Shown here piece by piece: positions 39,542 to 48,845 of a DNA stretch of 64,000 bases (positions are counted from its first letter, which is position 1; each line of letters opens with the position of its first letter). Under the pieces are notes generated by a model. That model saw only the letters and a program-made list of their open reading frames with translations. It was not told the origin of the DNA and searched no databases. The position numbers and the translations under genes are program-made. Origin of the DNA: Microbacterium sp. SD291 (lineage in GTDB: Bacteria; Actinomycetota; Actinomycetes; Actinomycetales; Microbacteriaceae); contig NZ_JADIJR010000005.1 in NCBI RefSeq assembly GCF_017355365.1, forward strand, positions 62,001 to 126,000, given 5' to 3'.

Positions 39542-40539
39542 CCACCAAGGAAATCAGCCGAAGGGCGACGGTGGACGTCCTGGGCGGCGAGCCCGACGAC
39601 GCCACCCTCCGCCGCTTCCTGCACGGACTCCCGGGGGTCGACGCGGTCGGTCTCGAGCAGCGCGCCGCCGGTCTCGGCACCCGCTCGATCAAGACCACCT
39701 CGAAGGCGTGGGCACTGGACACGATCATCAAGCTGATCGACCTCACCACGCTCGAAGGCGCGGACACGCCCGGCAAGGTCCGGTCGCTGGTCGCGAAGGC
39801 GAAGAACCCGGATGCCGGGGATCCCTCCTGCCCGCGGGTCGCGGCCGTGTGCGTGTACGGCGACATGGTCGGCGACGCCGTCGACGCGCTCGGATCGCTG
39901 CACGGCGACCCTGACGACGGCCTGATCTCGGTCGCCGCCGTCGCCACGGCGTTCCCGAGCGGGCGCTCGTCGCTGGCCATCAAGCTCGCCGACACGGCGG
40001 ACGCCGTCGCAGCCGGCGCCGACGAGATCGACATGGTGATCGACCGCGGCGCCTTCCTGTCCGGCCGCTACGGACTGGTCTTCGACCAGATCGCGGCGGT
40101 GAAGGAAGCGTGCCGTCGGCCTGACGGGAGCTACGCCTCGCTCAAGGTCATCCTCGAGACGGGCGAGCTGAACACGTACGACAACATCAAGCGAGCATCC
40201 TGGCTCGGCATCCTCGCAGGCGGCGACTTCATCAAGACGTCGACCGGCAAGGTGCAGCCCGCCGCGACCCTGCCGACCACACTGCTCATGCTCGAGACCG
40301 TGCGCGATTGGCACCGCGGAACCGGCGAAAAGATCGGCGTGAAGCCCGCCGGCGGCATCCGCGCGTCGAAGGATGCGGTGAAGTACCTCGTCACGGTGGC
40401 CGAGACCGTGGGCGAGGAGTGGCTCCAGCCGCACCTGTTCCGTTTCGGCGCATCGAGCCTGCTCAACGACGTGCTGCTGCAGCGCCAGAAGCTCACCACC
40501 GGCCACTACTCCGGCCCCGACTACGTCACGATCGACTGA
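39538..40539 (+). CDS. deoC: Deoxyribose-phosphate aldolase
   Basis: Cleaves 2-deoxyribose-5-phosphate to acetaldehyde and glyceraldehyde-3-phosphate; class I aldolase, TIM barrel, 333 residues (the long form). Schiff-base lysine is in AGGDFIKTSTGKVQPAAT; the second active lysine is in GEKIGVKPAGGIRASKDAV; DEIDMVIDRGAFLSG carries the proton-relay Asp region. The GTG at 39538, preceded by GGAGGAA, overlaps the deoR stop. The next gene, an aldehyde dehydrogenase, would remove the acetaldehyde. A dispersed repeat follows directly after the stop. Confidence 0.95.
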   Translation: MTTKEISRRATVDVLGGEPDDATLRRFLHGLPGVDAVGLEQRAAGLGTRSIKTTSKAWALDTIIKLIDLTTLEGADTPGKVRSLVAKAKNPDAGDPSCPRVAAVCVYGDMVGDAVDALGSLHGDPDDGLISVAAVATAFPSGRSSLAIKLADTADAVAAGADEIDMVIDRGAFLSGRYGLVFDQIAAVKEACRRPDGSYASLKVILETGELNTYDNIKRASWLGILAGGDFIKTSTGKVQPAATLPTTLLMLETVRDWHRGTGEKIGVKPAGGIRASKDAVKYLVTVAETVGEEWLQPHLFRFGASSLLNDVLLQRQKLTTGHYSGPDYVTID

Positions 40540-40541
40540 TG

Positions 40542-40563
40542 CTTCGACAGGCTCAGCAACCCA
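40542..40563 (+). repeat. Dispersed repeat copy 2, between deoC and the aldehyde dehydrogenase
   Basis: CTTCGACAGGCTCAGCAACC and the next two bases, identical to the copy in uvrA (24782-24804) except A for G. It occupies most of the 34-base spacer and precedes the AAGGAA ribosome-binding site. Confidence 0.7.
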
Positions 40564-40573
40564 AGGAATCGAT

Positions 40574-42016
40574 ATGACATTTCTGGAATATGCCCCCGCG
40601 CCCGAGTCCAAGGCGATCCTGAACCTCAGGGACAGCTACGGACTGTTCATCGACGGGGAGTTCGTCGAAGGCTCGGGCAAGAGCTTCACCACGATCTCAC
40701 CCGCCGACGAGACGCGCATCGCGGAGATCTCCGCGGCGAGCGACGAGGACGTCGACCGCGCCGTCGCCGCCGCGCGCCGCGCCTACGAGAAGACCTGGTC
40801 GAGGATGAGCGGACGCGACCGCGGGAAGTACCTGTTCCGCATCGCCCGGCTCGTGCAGGAGCGGGCCCGCGAGCTCGCCGTCGCGGAGAGCCTCGACAAC
40901 GGCAAGCCGATCAAGGAGAGCCGCGACGTCGACGTGCCGCTCGTGGCCTCCTGGTTCTTCTACTACGCAGGCTGGGCCGACAAGCTCGACCATGCAGGTC
41001 TCGGCGCGAACCCTCGCGCCCTCGGCGTCGCCGGTCAGGTCATCCCGTGGAACTTCCCGCTGCTCATGCTCGCGTGGAAGCTCGCCCCGGCTCTCGCCGC
41101 CGGCAATACCGTCGTGCTCAAGCCCGCCGAGACGACGCCGCTCACGGCCCTGATCTTCGCGGAGATCCTGCAGCAGGCCGACCTCCCGGCCGGCGTCGTG
41201 AACATCGTCACCGGCGCCGGGGCGACAGGTGCCGCGCTCGTGCGCCACCCCGATGTCGACAAGGTCGCCTTCACCGGCTCCACAGGTGTCGGCCGCGACA
41301 TCGCGCGTGCCGTCGCCGGGACGAACAAGAAGCTCACGCTCGAGCTCGGCGGCAAGGCCGCGAACATCGTCTTCGACGACGCGCCCATCGACCAGGCGGT
41401 CGAGGGCATCGTGAACGGCATCTTCTTCAACCAGGGGCACGTGTGCTGCGCGGGCAGCCGCCTGCTCGTGCAGGAGTCGATCCACGACGAGGTCATCGAT
41501 CGTCTGAAGAGCCGCCTGTCGACGCTGCGCCTCGGCGATCCGCTGGACAAGAACACTGACATCGGCGCCATCAACTCCGCGGCGCAGCTCGCCCGCATCC
41601 GCGAACTCAGCGACATCGGCGAGTCCGAGGGCGCAGAGCGCTGGACGGCCGACTGCGTCATCCCCGAGAAGGGATTCTGGTTCGCGCCGACGATCTTCAC
41701 CGGCGTCGAGGCCTCGCACCGGATCGCGCGGGACGAGGTCTTCGGGCCGGTGCTGTCCGTGCTCACGTTCCGCACGCCGGCCGAGGCCATCGCCAAGGCG
41801 AACAACACGCCGTACGGTCTCTCGGCAGGCATCTGGTCGGACAAGGGCTCGCGCATCCTCGCCGTCGCCGACCGGCTCCGTGCCGGGGTGATCTGGGCGA
41901 ACACGTTCAACCGATTCGACCCGTCGAGCCCGTTCGGCGGCTACAAGGAGTCCGGTTTCGGCCGAGAGGGCGGACGCCAGGGCCTCACCGCCTACATGAA
42001 GGGAGCGGCAGCATGA
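40574..42016 (+). CDS. Aldehyde dehydrogenase (likely acetaldehyde), ALDH16-like N-terminal half
   Basis: NAD(P)-dependent aldehyde dehydrogenase of 480 residues. Complete catalytic set: oxyanion Asn in VIPWNFPLLMLAWK, cofactor loop FTGSTGVGRDIARAV, general-base Glu in TLELGGKAANIVF, catalytic Cys291 in GHVCCAGSR, and the EVFGPVLSVLTF and NTFNRFDPSSPFGGYK segments. Position in a deoR-deoC operon indicates oxidation of the acetaldehyde from DeoC to acetate. The next gene, a second ALDH-like protein lacking the catalytic domain, overlaps by four bases (ATGA). Substrate is inferred from context. Confidence 0.92.
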   Translation: MTFLEYAPAPESKAILNLRDSYGLFIDGEFVEGSGKSFTTISPADETRIAEISAASDEDVDRAVAAARRAYEKTWSRMSGRDRGKYLFRIARLVQERARELAVAESLDNGKPIKESRDVDVPLVASWFFYYAGWADKLDHAGLGANPRALGVAGQVIPWNFPLLMLAWKLAPALAAGNTVVLKPAETTPLTALIFAEILQQADLPAGVVNIVTGAGATGAALVRHPDVDKVAFTGSTGVGRDIARAVAGTNKKLTLELGGKAANIVFDDAPIDQAVEGIVNGIFFNQGHVCCAGSRLLVQESIHDEVIDRLKSRLSTLRLGDPLDKNTDIGAINSAAQLARIRELSDIGESEGAERWTADCVIPEKGFWFAPTIFTGVEASHRIARDEVFGPVLSVLTFRTPAEAIAKANNTPYGLSAGIWSDKGSRILAVADRLRAGVIWANTFNRFDPSSPFGGYKESGFGREGGRQGLTAYMKGAAA

Positions 42017-42864
42017 GTCGGCGACTGACTGTGCCGAAGACCTACAAGCTCGCGATCGGCGGAGCTTTCCCGCGGAGCGAGTCGGGCCGCACCTACGAGG
42101 TGCTCTCCGCGAAGGGCGCGTTCCTCGCGAACGCCGCGAAAGGCTCCCGCAAGGATGCGCGGGATGCCGTCGTCGCCGCGCGCACCGCAGTGAAGGGCTG
42201 GTCGGGGGCGACCGCCTACAACCGCGGTCAGGTGCTGTACCGCGTGGCCGAGGTGCTCGAGGGCCGCCGCGCCCAGTTCGTCGACGAGATCGTCGCGCAG
42301 GAGGGCGTCTCCGCAGCAGCGGCGGGCGCGCAGGTCGACGAGGCCATCGACCTGTGGGTCTGGTACGCGGGCTGGTGCGACAAGTACGCGCAGGTCGCGG
42401 GCAACGCGAACCCGGTGGCCGGCCCCTACTTCAACATCTCCGTTCCGGAGCCCACCGGTGTCGTCGCGATCGTCGCTCCGCAGGACTCCGCCCTTCTCGG
42501 ACTCGTCTCGGTCGTCGCGCCCGCCCTCGTCGCCGGCAACTCCGTCGTCGTGATCGCCAGCGAACGGCATCCGCTCTCCGCGATCAGCCTCGCCGAGGTG
42601 CTCGCGACGAGCGACGTGCCGGGGGGAGTGGTCAACGTCCTCACCGGCTCGCCGGCTGAGATCGCGCCGTGGCTCGCCTCGCACCAGGACGTGAACGCCC
42701 TCGATCTCGCGGGCGCCGGCGACCTGGACTGGGTCGACATGCAGATCGCCGCGGCGGAGACGCTCAAGCGTGTGCTCGCTCCCGGTGAGGTCATCGCATC
42801 GCCCGAGCGGATCGGCGCCTTCACCGAGGTGAAGACCGTCTGGCACACCAAGAGCATGGTCTGA
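42013..42864 (+). CDS. Truncated ALDH-like protein without catalytic cysteine
   Basis: 283 residues covering the N-terminal (cofactor-binding) part of an aldehyde dehydrogenase fold: YKLAIGGAFPRSESGRTYEV, AVVAARTAVKGWSGATAYNR, SVPEPTGVVAIVAPQDSALL, ALVAGNSVVVIASERHPLSA and VPGGVVNVLTGSPAEIAPWL align with the first 270 residues of a normal ALDH. The oxyanion Asn position reads APQDS instead of PWNF, and the region of the catalytic Glu and Cys is absent. It ends in its own short tail (VKTVWHTKSMV), so it looks purposeful rather than broken. Probably a non-catalytic partner of the preceding ALDH, resembling the second domain of ALDH16 proteins. Confidence 0.8.
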   Translation: MSRRLTVPKTYKLAIGGAFPRSESGRTYEVLSAKGAFLANAAKGSRKDARDAVVAARTAVKGWSGATAYNRGQVLYRVAEVLEGRRAQFVDEIVAQEGVSAAAAGAQVDEAIDLWVWYAGWCDKYAQVAGNANPVAGPYFNISVPEPTGVVAIVAPQDSALLGLVSVVAPALVAGNSVVVIASERHPLSAISLAEVLATSDVPGGVVNVLTGSPAEIAPWLASHQDVNALDLAGAGDLDWVDMQIAAAETLKRVLAPGEVIASPERIGAFTEVKTVWHTKSMV

Positions 42865-42904
42865 CCTCGTCCTGGAGTAGCCGGCGCTCCACCTGATCCG
42901 CGGC

Positions 42905-42941
42905 AAGGCCCCGCCCTCCCCGACCGGGCAGCCGGGGCCTT
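42905..42941. terminator. Terminator between the deo operon and the LysM gene
   Basis: Outer stem AAGGCCCCG/CGGGGCCTT (42905-42913 with 42933-42941), with further GC pairing inside the loop. It lies in the 91-base gap between convergent genes and can work on both strands. Confidence 0.65.
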
Positions 42942-42955
42942 CAGCGGTCTCAGGG

Positions 42956-43753
42956 TCAGGCGAACATCTGGCGCAGCACGTCGAGGTTCCCGGCGGCGAG
43001 CGCCTGCGCGATCAGGTCGGCGTGGGCCGGGTTCGGGAACATGCCGGACAGGCCGTCGGCGAAGACGGCCCGCATGGCATCGACGTCACCGGCGTGTGCC
43101 GCGGTGCTCATCGCCTCGATCGCGTGCTGGTAGGGGATCTGCGGGAAGCCGGCGGCCGCGTCGTCCGGCCCGAAGTAGGGCACCCACGGGATCGAGCTGT
43201 CCGGGTGGAGGAGGAGCACCTCGCCCGGCTGGATCGTCCGTGTGTGGTTGAGGGTCGCGAACGCCCCCGCGTTCGCGACGCAGAATCGCTCACCGATCGC
43301 GAGCAGGGCATCGCCCGGGGCGACGGTGTAGGTCACGACCCGGCCCGCCTCGTCGAGGCCCGCGACACCGGCGGCGAGGTCGCGTGCGCCCCTGTCCACC
43401 AGATCGCCGCTCAGGCTCGCACTCATCGAGCCGATGTGGAGCCACCTCGGCTCCTCGCAACCCGCAGGGCTGCCCTTCGGGATGGCCGTGCCGTTGCCGA
43501 CGTACACGTAGTCGGCGCCGAGCTCATCGAGCATCGCCTGGCCGGTCGGGTCCCCATGTGCGACGCCGGGCTCGGCGGTCTGCTCATCGGCCGGCTCCTC
43601 GGTCGCCACGTCGGTTGCCTCCACGGTCGGCTGGAAGATCGCCCACGACGACAACTCGGCGTAGCCGGCCGACATCGTCGGCGCGGCGAGTGCGACGAGG
43701 CCGCCGACGACGAGCACCACGACTCCCGTCGTGATCTTGGCGGCGAGGTTCAT
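42956..43753 (-). CDS. LysM-domain secreted/membrane-anchored protein
   Basis: 265 residues. The N-terminus has a hydrophobic helix ([20 protein letters not shown]) acting as signal or anchor, then an acidic low-complexity linker (about 45-70). A LysM module is readable at about 145-185 ([19 protein letters not shown] ... [17 protein letters not shown]), the peptidoglycan-binding fold. The C-terminal part is alanine-rich, with no catalytic motif recognised. ATG 43753 lies seven bases after TACCTT (minus, 43766-43761), so it may be leaderless. Likely binds the cell wall; enzyme role unsupported. Confidence 0.75.
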   Translation of the reverse strand: MNLAAKITTGVVVLVVGGLVALAAPTMSAGYAELSSWAIFQPTVEATDVATEEPADEQTAEPGVAHGDPTGQAMLDELGADYVYVGNGTAIPKGSPAGCEEPRWLHIGSMSASLSGDLVDRGARDLAAGVAGLDEAGRVVTYTVAPGDALLAIGERFCVANAGAFATLNHTRTIQPGEVLLLHPDSSIPWVPYFGPDDAAAGFPQIPYQHAIEAMSTAAHAGDVDAMRAVFADGLSGMFPNPAHADLIAQALAAGNLDVLRQMFA

Positions 43754-43916
43754 GTCAACGAAGGTACTGGGAGACTCGGTGCGCGTGAAGGTCCCGCGCG
43801 GAATCGGGATCGGTTCGCGTCGTGACTCCCGGATCCGACTTCGCGCCAATGCGTCCGTGTGTCGGATGCACCGGTTAGGCTCGGATGACGATCTCGGCAT
43901 CCTGAGGAGGACGCGC

Positions 43917-45181
<1,265 letters not shown>

Positions 45182-45185
<4 letters not shown>

Positions 45186-45718
45186 CGACGAGTCCCGCGC
45201 CCTGGCAGGTCGTCGGCAGCGAGACCGTCGTCGAAGACCGCTGGATCAGCGTGCGCTCGGACGACTGCCGGGACGCCGACGGACGTTCGATCTCGCCCTA
45301 CTACGTCCTCCAGTACGGTGACTGGATCTCCGTACTCGCACTCGACCACGACGAGAACGCGATCGTCGTGGAGGAGTACCGCCACGGAGCCGGGATCGTC
45401 GCACTCGGCACTATCGGCGGAGGAGTCGAGGCCGGCGAGACGCCGTCGGATGCCGCTGCGAGGGAGCTCCTCGAGGAGACAGGCCACGTGGCTGACGAAC
45501 TCGTCGGCCTCGGTGCTACCTGGGCGAACTTCGGCAGCCACACCAACCGAGTGCACCACTTCCTCGCCGTCGGATGCTCTCACGTCGCCGAGCAGTCACT
45601 CGATCACGGGGAGACGATCGCCACGCACGTGCTCTCCCTCGACGGTCTCGGCGAGCACCTCGCGCAGAGCTATCACCAGCTCACCTGGTACAAGGCGATG
45701 GAATGGCTCGACCGCTGA
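45182..45718 (+). CDS. NUDIX hydrolase
   Basis: 178-residue NUDIX protein. The Nudix box is intact: [20 protein letters not shown] followed by ETGHV, matching GX5EX7REUXEEXGU. Preceding strands ([20 protein letters not shown]) and the acidic 3' part suggest an ADP-sugar or nucleoside-diphosphate-linked substrate, but this cannot be decided. The GTG at 45182 overlaps the clpX stop, so it is cotranslated with clpX. The following gene starts inside its last 16 bases. Confidence 0.9.
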
Positions 45719-46500
45719 CCGGAGCGGCGCGCCGGATCGCGACGGCGTTCGCCGTCGTGGCCGCCCTGGTCGTGGCAGGCGCGATCGTCCTCGTCGTCCT
45801 CGTCGTCATCGCCACGCAGGACAGGGACGGCGACGACCTCGCCGAAGATCGGGTGGAACAGGTCGCGCAGAGTCTGGCCGACGATCTCAGCCGAATCCGG
45901 GAACCCATCGACGCCGAGACGGTGGCCGCCGAGCGGTTCAGGTCGGTCGAGGCGACGGTCGAGCCGCTGTCGTGGAGCGGAGACGGCGATGGAGGTCAGG
46001 CGATGATCATCGACGCGCGCATCAGTGCCGCGGTCGCCGCGAACTCGATCGGGGGATATTTCGGGCCGTTCAACTCCGAGGGCTCGGCGGTGATGTGCTA
46101 CCGGTTCTCGGTCGTCGCCCTGCAGGCGTCCGAGTACGAGGAGATCTCCTGCGAGGGCTTTGCGGAGCCGGCAGCGCCGCCGACATCGAGCCGGCCGAGT
46201 GTTCCCGCCGATGCGGCGCAGCGAGTGGAGCGGATACTCTCGACAACGCCGGGAACCGAGCTCGCCGACGCTCTTCGCACCGAGTTCCCCGGAGCGGATT
46301 TCACCGTCGACGCGGTCGAAACGCCCGCACAGGAACTGGTCGCGGCGGTGGGAGTGAGCCCGGGGAGCGATTGCGTGCTCCGAGTACTGCTGCCCTCGGG
46401 CGAGATCATCGCCCCGTCGTGCGATCGGATCTGGCTCGAACCGGGGGGAGCTCGGCTGCTCCACCGTGCTGTACACATCACCTCCGCGCTGAGCGTATGA
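45703..46500 (+). CDS. Single-helix membrane-anchored protein, unknown function
   Basis: I do not recognise this 265-residue protein. A basic N-terminus precedes one strong hydrophobic segment (about 12-38, ATAFAVVAALVVAGAIVLVV), then an acidic extracytoplasmic region with few motifs. Cysteines at four sites (MCYRF, ISCEGF, DCVLRV, SCDRIW) could form two disulfides. The ATG at 45703 overlaps the NUDIX 3' end by 16 bases, so it probably depends on the clpX-NUDIX transcript. Confidence 0.7.
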   Translation: MARPLTGAARRIATAFAVVAALVVAGAIVLVVLVVIATQDRDGDDLAEDRVEQVAQSLADDLSRIREPIDAETVAAERFRSVEATVEPLSWSGDGDGGQAMIIDARISAAVAANSIGGYFGPFNSEGSAVMCYRFSVVALQASEYEEISCEGFAEPAAPPTSSRPSVPADAAQRVERILSTTPGTELADALRTEFPGADFTVDAVETPAQELVAAVGVSPGSDCVLRVLLPSGEIIAPSCDRIWLEPGGARLLHRAVHITSALSV

Positions 46501-46534
46501 AGGGGATGTCGGAGGCCGGGACTAGCGTGACGCC

Positions 46535-47644
46535 ATGCGAAGCTTTCAGCTGTCGATTCCGGACGACGTCGTCGCCGATCTGCGTGCGCGACTCGCTCGC
46601 ACCCGCCTGCTGCCGGACTCTCCACGGCGGCCCCCGAGCGGCCTCTCGTCGGAGCATCTCCGCGCGCTCGTCGACAGCTGGGCGGAATTAGACTGGAGCG
46701 CCCGTGAGCGAGAGCTCAACGAGCATCCGCAGTTCATCGCCGATGTCGGCGGAACGGACATCCACTTCGTCCACCTGCGCTCGGCTCGTCCCGATGCGCC
46801 GGCATTGCTGGTCATGCACGGTTGGCCGCACACGTTCGCGCTCCAGCTCGAGTTCGCCCGGCTGCTGCCGGACTTCCACGTCATCCTCCCCAGCATGCCG
46901 GGGTTCGCGTTCTCCGCTCCGTACGACGGGACCATGACCGAGGCAGTCATGGCGAACCTGATGCACACGCTCATGACCGAGGTGCTGGGGTATTCGCGCT
47001 ACCTCACCTACGGCGAGGACATCTCCGCCAATGTGAGCGACCTCATCGCCGCCAGTCATCCGGAGGCGGTACAGGGCATTCTCGCGACGCATGCGCACTT
47101 CGGCACCGACTTCGAGCGCGACGCGCTGGAAGACCCCGAGGCGCGCGCCTTCTTCGCGCGTCTCTCGGCTCGTGGCGGACCCGACGGCGCCTACGCGCAT
47201 ATCCAGGCGACCCGCCCCGACACACTCGCGGCCGGAGTGAACGATTCGCCCGCAGGGCTCCTCGCGTGGCTCGTCGAGAAACTGATCGAGTGGAGTGACA
47301 CGCCCGCGGGCGACCCCGAGTTCGTCGAGCGGAGGATCTCCCGCGACCGGATCCTCACCGAGGCAACGATCTACTGGGCCACGCAGAGCATCGCGACCTC
47401 GTTCCGACCCTACTTCGACGGCGGCGAGGACGTGCCCATCCCGCCTGTCGAGGTGCCGGCCGCGGTCGCGATCCAGCGGCATGAGCACGACTATCCGGAG
47501 AGCCTGGCCCGCGCGTACTACCGTGACCTTCGCTCTTTCGAGCGGATGCCGGAGGGTGGCCACTTCACGGTCGCAGAGGTCCCGGCAGCCATGGCGGACC
47601 GTATGCGCAGTTTCGCGCGTGAACTCCGGTTGCTTCCTGCCTGA
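46535..47644 (+). CDS. Epoxide hydrolase (alpha/beta-hydrolase, EHN type)
   Basis: 369 residues. An N-terminal EHN-type segment (FQLSIPDDVVADLRARLART, LDWSARERELNEHPQF) precedes an alpha/beta-hydrolase core. The oxyanion motif is HGWPHTFALQ, and the nucleophile region TYGEDISANVSDLIAASHPE offers the Asp of GED; the catalytic His is in EGGHFTVAEVP. In classical members the nucleophile motif is GGDWG, so this is a variant subgroup; the substrate may be an epoxide, but a different hydrolase activity is possible. ATG 46535 lies six bases after TAGCGT, hence probably leaderless. Confidence 0.8.
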   Translation: MRSFQLSIPDDVVADLRARLARTRLLPDSPRRPPSGLSSEHLRALVDSWAELDWSARERELNEHPQFIADVGGTDIHFVHLRSARPDAPALLVMHGWPHTFALQLEFARLLPDFHVILPSMPGFAFSAPYDGTMTEAVMANLMHTLMTEVLGYSRYLTYGEDISANVSDLIAASHPEAVQGILATHAHFGTDFERDALEDPEARAFFARLSARGGPDGAYAHIQATRPDTLAAGVNDSPAGLLAWLVEKLIEWSDTPAGDPEFVERRISRDRILTEATIYWATQSIATSFRPYFDGGEDVPIPPVEVPAAVAIQRHEHDYPESLARAYYRDLRSFERMPEGGHFTVAEVPAAMADRMRSFARELRLLPA

Positions 47645-47712
47645 GGGACCATGCCGATCGGGCCACGGAAGAAGACGGTGCGCCGGACGACCTTTCGCGC
47701 TTCAATGGACCC

Positions 47713-48825
47713 ATGAGCACGACAATGCCGTCGGACGGCGACGACGCCACCACCGCTGAGAGCCTCGCCGAGCGCCTCATCGAGTCGCTCGTTCCGGGGC
47801 TCGAGCTCCTCAGCATCGAATTCGGACGCCGATTGGGGTTGTATGAGGCGGTCGCGGAGGTGGCGGACGTCACGCCGGCTGAACTTGCGACACGGGCGGA
47901 CATCGACGTCCGCATGGCCAGGGAGTGGCTCGAGCAGCAGGCGGCAGCCGGCTTCATCGCGGTCCGAGACGCATCGACGGCGCCGGACGAGCGCCGCTTC
48001 CTGCTCCCTGCTGCTCATCATCCCGTGTTTCTCGACCCCGACCACCCTGCGTATGCGATCGGGACGGGAACGATGTTCGCCGGCACCGCCTCCGCGTTCG
48101 ACGACGTGGTCGAGGCGGCGCGCACGGGCGCAGGCGTGCGTTACGGGGCCTTCGGCACAGGCGTACGCAGGGGGCTGGAGCAGCTCAACAGGCCAGGCTA
48201 CGTCAACGATCTCTCCGGGTGGATCGCGGCGCTTCCAGACGTTCGCGCCACGCTCGAAGACGGCGGAAGGGTCCTCGATCTCGGCGTCGGCACCGGCTGG
48301 TCGAGCGTTGCGCTCGCGAGGGCGTTCCCGCGCGCACAGTTGGTCGCGGTCGATCTTGATCCGGAGTCGGTGGCGGAGGCCGGGGCACTCGTCGATCAGC
48401 AGGGTCTCACAGATCAGATCCTGGTCCGGCGCGCGAACGCGACGGAGCCGGACGACTTCGCCGAGTTCGCTGCCGACGGCTTCGATCTCATCATGTTCTT
48501 CGAGGCACTGCACGACATGAACGACCCGGCTGCCGCGCTGCGGGTGGCGCGCGGTCTGCTGCGCCCCGGCGGTGCGGTGCTCGTCGGGGACGAGAAGGTC
48601 GCCGACGCGTTCACGCCGGACGGCGACTTCCTCGATCGGCTGAACTACGCGTTCAGCGTGCTGCACTGCCTGCCCGCGACGATGGCCGAGGGCGTGCGCA
48701 CCGCCAACGGCACTGTCCTTCGCGCGGCCACGGTGCACGAGTGGGCGGCCGAGGCCGGGTTCACGGGTTCAGAGGTCCTGCCGATCGAGCATCCGCTCTG
48801 GCGGTTCTACCGCCTCGATCCCTGA
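47713..48825 (+). CDS. SAM-dependent methyltransferase with N-terminal winged helix
   Basis: 370 residues: an N-terminal winged-helix dimerisation-type domain (LGLYEAVAEVADVTPAELAT, ADIDVRMAREWLEQQAAAGF) and a C-terminal class I methyltransferase. The SAM loop is VLDLGVGTGWSSVALARAFP, with acidic second motif VAVDLDPESV and FFEALHDMNDPAAAL downstream. This is the layout of O-methyltransferase-like proteins; the acceptor is unknown. It is a separate unit; TTCAAT six bases before the ATG is a weak -10. No link to its neighbours is evident. Confidence 0.82.
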   Translation: MSTTMPSDGDDATTAESLAERLIESLVPGLELLSIEFGRRLGLYEAVAEVADVTPAELATRADIDVRMAREWLEQQAAAGFIAVRDASTAPDERRFLLPAAHHPVFLDPDHPAYAIGTGTMFAGTASAFDDVVEAARTGAGVRYGAFGTGVRRGLEQLNRPGYVNDLSGWIAALPDVRATLEDGGRVLDLGVGTGWSSVALARAFPRAQLVAVDLDPESVAEAGALVDQQGLTDQILVRRANATEPDDFAEFAADGFDLIMFFEALHDMNDPAAALRVARGLLRPGGAVLVGDEKVADAFTPDGDFLDRLNYAFSVLHCLPATMAEGVRTANGTVLRAATVHEWAAEAGFTGSEVLPIEHPLWRFYRLDP

Positions 48826-48845
48826 CGCGGCGAGCGCGTCTTCGG

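Noticed and set aside
42013-42864. The second ALDH as a frameshifted or truncated pseudogene
   Set aside because: The frame is open, starts with a coupled ATG, ends in its own tail before a terminator, and has no continuation of ALDH sequence in other frames downstream.
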